Assembly (NCBI GenBank): GCA_900751755.1
Contig: CAADSP010000060.1
Coordinates: 1 to 23,134, forward strand
Length of the DNA stretch: 23,134 nucleotides
Direction of reading: 5' to 3'
Source: an uncultured Collinsella sp.
GTDB lineage: Bacteria; Actinomycetota; Coriobacteriia; Coriobacteriales; Coriobacteriaceae
The translations under genes were made by a program, and so were the position numbers. This document shows, piece by piece, positions 7,282-13,121 of the stretch. Position 1 is the stretch's first letter. Each line of letters opens with the position of its first letter. A model generated the notes under the pieces. The model did not search any database, was not told the DNA's origin, and saw nothing but the letters and a program-made list of their open reading frames with translations.

Positions 7282-8379
7282 TTAGCGCTGGGCGGCGTCC
7301 TCGAGGAGGGCATCCCAAATCGCGAGGGCGGCGGCTGCCTCGGCTACGGGGACGGCGCGCGGGACGATGCAGGGATCGTGGCGGCCGTGGACCGAAAGCT
7401 CGGCATTTTCCATGGCGTCCATGTCCACGGTCTGCTGCTCGCGACCGATGGAGGGCGTCGGCTTTACGGCCATCCGCCACATGACGGGTGCGCCGGTGGA
7501 AATACCGCCCAGGATGCCGCCGGCGTTGTTGGACTCGACCGCAATCTCGCCGGTCTCGGCATCAACGCGGTACGGATCGTTGTTCTCACTGCCGCGCATG
7601 GCGGCCACGGCAAAGCCCATGCCAAACTCCACGCCCTTTACGGCGGGAATGCCAAAGGCGATCTGCGCGATGCGGTTCTCGATGCCATCGAACATGGGGT
7701 CGCCGATGCCCGCGGGAAGCCCGTAGATGCCGCACTCCACGATACCGCCGATGCTGTCGAGCTCATCGCGCGCGGCCAGAATTTCCTCGCGCATGCGACC
7801 GGCGGCCGCGGCGTCAATGCAGGGCAGGTCGTTCGAAAGGATCGCCTTGCGGTCGGCCTCGCGATAGACCATGTCGTCCATGGGCAGGTCGGAGATGCCG
7901 CCAATCTGCGCGACGTGCGCCATGACCTTGATGCCGCGGGCCTCGAGCGCCTGCAGCGCGATGCCGCCGGCGATGCACAAGGGGGCCGTCAGGCGTCCGG
8001 AGAAATGCCCACCGCCAGCGACGTCGTGCATGTTGTGGTACTTCACGCGCGCCGGAAAGTCTGCGTGCCCGGGGCGGGGTTTGCGGCGCAGCTCGGAATA
8101 GTCCTTGGAGCGTGTGTTGGTGTTCTCAATGATCGCGGCGATGGGTGCGCCGGTAGTGTGTCCATCGACCACACCGGCAATGATATGCGCGGCGTCGGCC
8201 TCACGGCGCTTGGTCGCGGTCTCGTCGCGACCGGGGGCGCGACGGTCCAAAAAGGCCTGCAGCTGCTCCTGGTCCACGGCGATGCCCGCCGGGATGCCGT
8301 CGAGCGAGCAGCCGATGGCGGGGGAGTGCGACTGGCCGAAGATGCTCAGATGTAAAACGTTGCCAAAGGTCGAGGACAT
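7282..8379 (-). CDS. aroC: Chorismate synthase
   Basis: Length is 365 aa. It eliminates phosphate from EPSP to make chorismate, using reduced FMN. Family motifs are present throughout: N-terminal FGQSHSPAIGCSLDGIP, KPRPGHAD, GGGHFSGRLTA, the MRGSENND block, and SNNAGGILGGISTG followed by KPTPSIGREQQTV. The start ATG at 8379 is one base after the aroA stop, with GGAGGAATAG from the end of aroA as ribosome site. No flavin reductase domain is fused, so it must rely on a separate reductant, as in other monofunctional bacterial enzymes. Confidence 0.97.
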   Translation of the reverse strand: MSSTFGNVLHLSIFGQSHSPAIGCSLDGIPAGIAVDQEQLQAFLDRRAPGRDETATKRREADAAHIIAGVVDGHTTGAPIAAIIENTNTRSKDYSELRRKPRPGHADFPARVKYHNMHDVAGGGHFSGRLTAPLCIAGGIALQALEARGIKVMAHVAQIGGISDLPMDDMVYREADRKAILSNDLPCIDAAAAGRMREEILAARDELDSIGGIVECGIYGLPAGIGDPMFDGIENRIAQIAFGIPAVKGVEFGMGFAVAAMRGSENNDPYRVDAETGEIAVESNNAGGILGGISTGAPVMWRMAVKPTPSIGREQQTVDMDAMENAELSVHGRHDPCIVPRAVPVAEAAAALAIWDALLEDAAQR

Positions 8380-8380
8380 G

Positions 8381-9700
8381 CTATTCCTCCTCGAGCGTGA
8401 CCTTGCCGCCCAACAGGCGGTAGTGGTCGAAGAAATCGGGATAGGACTTGTTGACGGCCTCGGCGCCGTGGATCACAACTTCGCCAGTGGCGCGGCTCGC
8501 AGCGATGGCAGCCATCATGGCGATGCGGTGGTCGTTGTGCGAATCGACCTCGCCGCCGGTAAAAGCGCCGACGCCCTTGATGATGAGGTCGTCACCGGCA
8601 ATGCGCACCTGCGCGCCCAGTGCGGTGAGCTCGCGGGTGGTAGTGGCCAGACGGTCGGATTCCTTGATGCGCAGGCGGGCGCAATCGCGGATGAACGTGC
8701 GGCCCTGCGCCAACGATGCCACGGCCGAGATAACGGGCACCAGGTCGGGGATGTCGTGTGCGCTCATCTCAAAGCCGGCGAGCTTGTCGGACTGCACGGT
8801 AGCGGCGTTGGTGGAGCGCACGATGCGGGCGCCAAAGCGCGAGAGCGCGGCAAGCACGTTGCGATCACCTTGCGCGGAGCTGAGCGACACGCCCTCGACA
8901 GTGATGGGGTCGGAGCCGATGGCGCCGGCGCACAGCCAAAAGGCCGCGTTGGACCAGTCACCCTCAACAGCCACGTTGCCAGGCGTGCGGTACGAGCCGC
9001 TGCTCACACGGAAGTTCGTGATCTCGGGCTGGCCGTCCTTGGCGGGGATGCGCTCGACGTTGACCTCGACGCCGAAGGCCTTCATAGCCTGGATGGTCAG
9101 GTTGATATAGGGGCGGCTCTCGATAAGGCCGGTCACCTGAACGCAGGAGGGCTGGGCCAGCAGCGGGGCTGCCAGCAGCAGGCCGGAGATGTACTGCGAG
9201 CTCACGTTGCCCGGCAGGATAAAGGTGCCCGGGCGCATGCGGCCGCTTGTCTTGAGCGGAAAACCGCCCAGACCCTGTAGGTCGCAGCCGGCGGCAATGA
9301 TCTCGTCGGAGAGCGGGGAAAGGGGGCGGGCGCCCAGACGGCCCTGGCCCACAAAGGTGGCCTCTGCCCCCAGCGCGCAGGCGACGGGCAGCATAAAGCG
9401 GAGCGTGGAGCCGCTCTCGCCGCAGTCGAGCGTGCCGCCGGCAAGTGCCTTGAGCAGGCCAAACTCAATGCTCTTCATGGTGGGGTGGACCTGGAAGCCG
9501 TCCTCGACGGTTTCGATGCGGGCGCCCAGGGCCGTGAGGCAGCGCACCGTGGCCTCAATATCGGCGCAGGTGGTGTTGCAGGTCACATGCGTTTCTCCGT
9601 TGGCGAGCGCAGCGCAGATAATCAAGCGGTGCGCCATCGATTTGGATGCGATGGCGGGAACGGTGCCCTTGAGCGGGGAGGGGGTGATGCGGGCTAGCAT
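8381..9700 (-). CDS. aroA: 3-phosphoshikimate 1-carboxyvinyltransferase (EPSP synthase)
   Basis: Length is 439 aa. It joins PEP to shikimate-3-phosphate, step six. Visible motifs: KSMAHR (Lys20, Arg25) at the N-terminus, the PEP loop CGESGSTLR at 92-100, RPLSPL, SSQYISGLLLAAPLL, the catalytic DIPDLVPV block, RIKESDRL, and SHNDHRIAMM near the C-terminus. The PEP loop differs from the E. coli NAGTAMRP form but keeps the glycine equivalent to the one tied to glyphosate binding; sensitivity cannot be read directly. The ATG overlaps the end of aroB by seven bases, which suggests translational coupling. Confidence 0.96.
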   Translation of the reverse strand: MLARITPSPLKGTVPAIASKSMAHRLIICAALANGETHVTCNTTCADIEATVRCLTALGARIETVEDGFQVHPTMKSIEFGLLKALAGGTLDCGESGSTLRFMLPVACALGAEATFVGQGRLGARPLSPLSDEIIAAGCDLQGLGGFPLKTSGRMRPGTFILPGNVSSQYISGLLLAAPLLAQPSCVQVTGLIESRPYINLTIQAMKAFGVEVNVERIPAKDGQPEITNFRVSSGSYRTPGNVAVEGDWSNAAFWLCAGAIGSDPITVEGVSLSSAQGDRNVLAALSRFGARIVRSTNAATVQSDKLAGFEMSAHDIPDLVPVISAVASLAQGRTFIRDCARLRIKESDRLATTTRELTALGAQVRIAGDDLIIKGVGAFTGGEVDSHNDHRIAMMAAIAASRATGEVVIHGAEAVNKSYPDFFDHYRLLGGKVTLEEE

Positions 9701-10800
9701 ACGGATGCGTCTCCCTTCTGGCCGAGGCCCTCGGCAATTAAATCATGGAAGATGGAAAGCGGCGTGCGGTCGATGCTGCAGCGGCCAATACCGTGCGGAA
9801 TCACCAGATCGATGGTGTCACCGGCGCGTTTTTTGTCATGCAGCGCCTCGGCAAAGATGACGTCGGCCGAAAGCTCGCAGCGGGTCTTGAGGCCATGACG
9901 GGCGCAGAGCTCTTCGATGCGGCTGGGCAGTTCGGCGTCGCAAATGCCGTGTAGGGCCGCGGCGCGCGTGATGATACCCATGCCGATCGACACGCAGTTG
10001 CCGTGTCCCAGCTCAAAGTGCTCGCAGGCCTCGACGGCGTGTCCGGCGCTGTGTCCAAAGTTGAGGAGCTTGCGCTGGTTGGTCTCGCGCTCGTCGGCAA
10101 CGACCACGGCGCGCTTAATGTCGATATTGCGGGCGATGATGAGCGCCACGCGGGCCACGTCCTGGTTAAGCAGCTCCAGCGTGAGCGGGGTCTTCTCGAG
10201 CTCATCGAAGAGCTCGGGGTCGGCGATCACGGCGTGTTTGACGACCTCGCCGCAGCCGTCGGCGAACTGCTCGGGCGTGAGGGTGGCCAGGCACCCCACG
10301 TCGGCGATAACAACACTCGGTTGCCAAAAGGCTCCGGCGAGATTTTTGCCGGCGGCCAAGTCGATGGCCGTCTTGCCGCCCACCGACGAGTCCACCATGG
10401 CGAGCAGGCTCGTGGGGATCTGCACAAACTTGCAGCCGCGCATGTAGGTGGCGGCCACAAAGCCGGCTACGTCGCCCACGACGCCGCCGCCGAGCGCCAC
10501 GATCACGTCAGAGCGCGAAAGCTCGTGCTCGGCAACAAACTCCAAAATGGCAACGTAGGTCTCGGCGCGCTTGTGTGCCTCGCCGGCCTCGAAGGTGCAG
10601 ATGCTTACCTCATAGCCTGCGGATTCAAGGCTCTGCTTAACGGGCATCTGGTAGAGCGGGCCCACGTTGGTGTCCGTCACGATGACGGCGCGGGTGCCGC
10701 CGGCGGTGGCGCGAACGAGCGGTCCTGCTTGCTCCAGCAAAAACGTGCCCACGTGTACCTGGTAGGGGCGTGCGGTGTCGATATCGATGGTAATCGCCAT
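9694..10800 (-). CDS. aroB: 3-dehydroquinate synthase
   Basis: Length is 368 aa. This NAD- and metal-dependent enzyme closes DAHP to 3-dehydroquinate, step two. Motifs: EAGEAHKR, NAD-binding GGGVVGDVAGFVAATYMRG, PTSLLAMVDSSVGGKTAID, GCGEVVKHAVI with metal-ligand Glu, and the metal ligands in LNFGHSAGHAVE and GHGNCVSIGM. AAAGGA lies upstream of the ATG. A 36-base gap separates it from tyrA, and its last codons overlap the aroA start. Confidence 0.96.
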   Translation of the reverse strand: MAITIDIDTARPYQVHVGTFLLEQAGPLVRATAGGTRAVIVTDTNVGPLYQMPVKQSLESAGYEVSICTFEAGEAHKRAETYVAILEFVAEHELSRSDVIVALGGGVVGDVAGFVAATYMRGCKFVQIPTSLLAMVDSSVGGKTAIDLAAGKNLAGAFWQPSVVIADVGCLATLTPEQFADGCGEVVKHAVIADPELFDELEKTPLTLELLNQDVARVALIIARNIDIKRAVVVADERETNQRKLLNFGHSAGHAVEACEHFELGHGNCVSIGMGIITRAAALHGICDAELPSRIEELCARHGLKTRCELSADVIFAEALHDKKRAGDTIDLVIPHGIGRCSIDRTPLSIFHDLIAEGLGQKGDASVC

Positions 10801-10836
10801 AAGCTATGGTCCTTTCGACCTGGCGTGATGGGTGGT

Positions 10837-11751
10837 CTAGTGGGCGCTCTCGTCGTCGAGCGCGCGCTTGATGCGATCGCCCTCGGCAAGGAGATTCTCC
10901 AGATAGCGCTGGTCGCGGTCTTTGAGCGCGCGGCTGTAGGCGCCGAGCGAGTCGATCAGATGGTCGATCTCGAAAGCGAGCGCGTCGGCGTCGTCGATCA
11001 TGAGCTCGGACCACATCTGCGGATTGAGGTGGGCCACGCGCGTGAGGTCGCGGTAGCTGCCGGCAGAAAAGCCGTGGTGGACCTGGGCGGTGGGGCTCTT
11101 TACGTAGGCGTTGGACACCACGTGTGCGAGCTGGCTCGTAAAGGCGATCACGCGGTCGTGCTCGGCGGCGGTGGTCACGCTGAACTTGCCAAACCCTAAG
11201 GGACGCACCATCTCGCGCACCTGGCCCAAGAGTTCCAGCTTAAGGGCATCGTCCACCGCGGGCGGAACGAGCACGAGCGGTGCACCCTGGAACAGGTCGG
11301 CGCGGGAGTGCGCGTAGCCCGAGAACTGCGTGCCCGCCATAGGGTGTGCGCCCACAAAGTAAAAGCCGTGCTCTCGTGCGAGCTCAAAGGCACGCTCGCA
11401 CACAATGCCCTTCACGCCCACGGTGTCGATCACCACGGGGCCCATGATGGCGTCGGTGTCGGTGGCGTCGGCGAGCGCCTGGGCGTGGGCCTCGAGCCAC
11501 TCGATGCATGCCTCGGGATAGCAGGCAAGGACGATGATGTCGCACTCGCCGAGCGTCTCGTCATTGAGCTCGCCGGCGACGGTGCCCATGCTGGCGGCCG
11601 TCATCACGTCATCGTCGGGGTCCCAGGCAAGCACGCGAACGCCCGCCTGCGCATAGCCGCGGGCAAAGCTGCCGCCGATCAGGCCCAAGCCGACGATGCC
11701 GGCGCACTTGGGGCCGCCTTGGTTTACGCGTGCGTTTCTCACCGTACCCAT
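10837..11751 (-). CDS. tyrA: Prephenate dehydrogenase
   Basis: Length is 304 aa. It oxidatively decarboxylates prephenate to 4-hydroxyphenylpyruvate, the committed step to tyrosine. The NAD-binding GLGLIGG is at residues 21-27 and the catalytic His136 is in GAHPMAGT. The helical C-terminal domain contains RVAHLNPQMWSELM. No chorismate mutase and no recognisable C-terminal ACT domain are attached; the protein ends soon after the dimerisation helices. GGAG in the end of aroF, eight bases before the ATG, serves as ribosome site. The gap to aroF is three bases. Confidence 0.94.
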   Translation of the reverse strand: MGTVRNARVNQGGPKCAGIVGLGLIGGSFARGYAQAGVRVLAWDPDDDVMTAASMGTVAGELNDETLGECDIIVLACYPEACIEWLEAHAQALADATDTDAIMGPVVIDTVGVKGIVCERAFELAREHGFYFVGAHPMAGTQFSGYAHSRADLFQGAPLVLVPPAVDDALKLELLGQVREMVRPLGFGKFSVTTAAEHDRVIAFTSQLAHVVSNAYVKSPTAQVHHGFSAGSYRDLTRVAHLNPQMWSELMIDDADALAFEIDHLIDSLGAYSRALKDRDQRYLENLLAEGDRIKRALDDESAH

Positions 11752-11754
11752 GGC

Positions 11755-12777
11755 CTACTCCATGGTCTCTTGGCAGACGACCTCGCGGATGGCGCGGATG
11801 CGGCGCATGGTGTCGTCGAACTGGTCGGGTGTGAGGGCCTGGGCGCCGTCGGACCAGGCACGGCTCGGGTCGTCGTGGACCTCGATCTCCAGGCCGTTGG
11901 CGCCGCAGGCAGTCGCGGCGAGCGCCATGGGCTCGACATAGCGGGTGTAGCCAGTGGCGTGGCTGGGGTCGGCGACGACGGGCAGGTGCGACAGGTGGTG
12001 AAGCACCGGCACGGCGTTGAGGTCGAAGGTGTTGCGGGTGCGGGTCTCGAAGGTGCGAATACCGCGTTCGCACAGGATGACGTTGTCGTTGCCCTCGCTC
12101 ATGATGTACTCGGCAGCCATGAGCAGCTCGTCGACGGTGCCTGACATGCCGCGCTTGAGCAGGATCGGGGTCTGTGTCTTGCCGACCTCCTTGAGCAGGG
12201 GGAAGTTCTGCGCGTTGCGGGCGCCAATCTGCATGACGTCGATCTTTTTATCCAAGAAAACCTGCACGTCGCGCGGATCCATGATCTCGGTGACGATCGG
12301 CATGTCGAGCTCGGCGGATGCCTCGCACAGCAGGTCCAGGCCGGCGGGACCCATGCCTTGGTAGGCGTACGGGGAAGTGCGGGGCTTGTAGGCGCCACCG
12401 CGCAGCATCGTGGCGCCGGCGGCCTTTACGCGGCGTGCGATGCGAATGAGGTTCTCGCCCTCGACGGAGCAGGGGCCGGCGATGACCTGGAACTGGTCGC
12501 CGCCAATCTTGACGCCGTGACCGCAGTCGATGACGGAGTCCTCGGGGTGGAATTTGCGGTTGGCACGCTTAAAAGGCTCGGAAACGCGCTGCACGCGCTC
12601 GACGACATCCATGGACTCGAGCAGGAACGGGTCAATCTTGGTCGTATCGCCCACCAGGCCGATGATGGTCTCGTTCTCGCCGCGCGAGACGTCGGTCTTG
12701 AGACCCTTCTTCTCAATCCAGCTGACGATATGGCCGACGGCCTCGTCGCTGGCGCTCTGCTTTAAAATCGCAATCAT
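11755..12777 (-). CDS. aroF: 3-deoxy-7-phosphoheptulonate (DAHP) synthase, type I-beta with N-terminal regulatory domain
   Basis: Length is 340 aa. It condenses PEP and erythrose-4-phosphate, step one of the shikimate pathway and the usual control point. The barrel motifs are AGPCSVEG (Cys103), LRGGAYKPRTSPY at 125-137, KRGMSGTVDELLMAAEYI, CERGIRTFE and DPSHATG. Residues 1 to about 70 form an ACT-like (ferredoxin-like) domain, as in the Thermotoga enzyme, where it mediates tyrosine or phenylalanine inhibition. The frame extends 16 codons upstream to an ATG inside the leader hairpin; the ATG at 12777 is preferred because AGAGG lies six bases before it and MIAILK is the family start. The symbol is conventional; aroG or aroH could also be used. 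Confidence 0.94.
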   Translation of the reverse strand: MIAILKQSASDEAVGHIVSWIEKKGLKTDVSRGENETIIGLVGDTTKIDPFLLESMDVVERVQRVSEPFKRANRKFHPEDSVIDCGHGVKIGGDQFQVIAGPCSVEGENLIRIARRVKAAGATMLRGGAYKPRTSPYAYQGMGPAGLDLLCEASAELDMPIVTEIMDPRDVQVFLDKKIDVMQIGARNAQNFPLLKEVGKTQTPILLKRGMSGTVDELLMAAEYIMSEGNDNVILCERGIRTFETRTRNTFDLNAVPVLHHLSHLPVVADPSHATGYTRYVEPMALAATACGANGLEIEVHDDPSRAWSDGAQALTPDQFDDTMRRIRAIREVVCQETME

Positions 12778-12810
12778 GGTGTGCCTCTCACCTCGATGGA
12801 TAACTTTTGC

Positions 12811-12835
12811 AAAAACGGCCCGCATCGCGAGCCGT
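12811..12835 (-). terminator. Terminator-like hairpin in the aro operon leader (candidate attenuator)
   Basis: On the minus strand a nine-pair stem (one G-T pair) with a three-base loop is followed by five T. It lies 34 bases before the aroF ATG. No minus-strand gene ends upstream of it, so its likely role is to limit transcription into the operon. I see no T-box and no run of aromatic codons. A possible short leader frame (12850 to 12788) has one Phe and one Tyr and no ribosome site. Confidence 0.6.
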
Positions 12836-12858
12836 GCATATATGATGCATGTGAGTTT

Positions 12859-12888
12859 ATACTAATTGTTTCACTTTTGCGTTCTAAA
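12859..12888 (-). promoter_or_regulatory. Candidate promoter of the aro operon
   Basis: On the minus strand TTTAGA (12888-12883) and TAGTAT (12864-12859) are 18 bases apart, each matching consensus at four of six positions. An overlapping TATAAA (12861-12856) is an alternative -10. Either would start the transcript shortly before the leader hairpin. Confidence 0.4.
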
Positions 12889-12940
12889 GTGTGCCTTTGC
12901 GCCGTGTCTCCCACGTAATTGCAAAGCTTTTTCTATTCTT

Positions 12941-12970
12941 TTGTTAGCCCGTGGCGCACTTGGGTATAAT
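12941..12970 (+). promoter_or_regulatory. Promoter of tRNA-Arg(CCG)
   Basis: TTGTTA (12941-12946) and a perfect TATAAT (12965-12970) are 18 bases apart. The -10 ends 11 bases before the tRNA, so the start point would fall almost at the mature 5' end. Confidence 0.7.
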
Positions 12971-12981
12971 GCAAACCGTTC

Positions 12982-13058
12982 GCCCTATTAGCTCAGGGGA
13001 TTAGAGCGTCTGCCTCCGGAGCAGAAGGTCGTTGGTTCGAATCCAACATGGGGCACCA
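12982..13058 (+). tRNA. tRNA-Arg (anticodon CCG)
   Basis: 77 bases with CCA encoded. The acceptor GCCCTAT pairs with ATGGGGC (one T-G wobble), the D arm is GCTC/GAGC, and the anticodon stem TCTGC/GCAGA encloses CTCCGGA (anticodon CCG). The T stem GTTGG/CCAAC is perfect around TTCGAAT. It reads the CGG codon. It is divergent from the aro operon. Confidence 0.96.
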
Positions 13059-13069
13059 TCGAACGTAAG

Positions 13070-13103
13070 ACCGTCCGAACCTCGCATGGTCCGGGCGGTT
13101 TTC
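13070..13103 (+). terminator. Terminator after tRNA-Arg(CCG)
   Basis: The stem 13070-13081 with 13088-13099 (one A-C mismatch and one G-T pair) is followed by TTTTC. It ends only about 20 bases before the first likely ATPase start codon. Confidence 0.75.
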
Positions 13104-13121
13104 TTATACCGACGCGACGTG

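Noticed and set aside
7113..7313. A 67-codon N-terminal extension of pheA
   Set aside because: It would translate the inverted repeats, and the chorismate mutase domain starts at the ATG at 7112 with a ribosome site.
12788..12850. An aro leader peptide
   Set aside because: A 20-codon frame exists through the hairpin, but it has no ribosome site and only one Phe and one Tyr, so it does not support classical peptide-based attenuation.
13032..13121. A longer ATPase N-terminus starting inside the tRNA
   Set aside because: The added residues are translated from the tRNA T arm and terminator.
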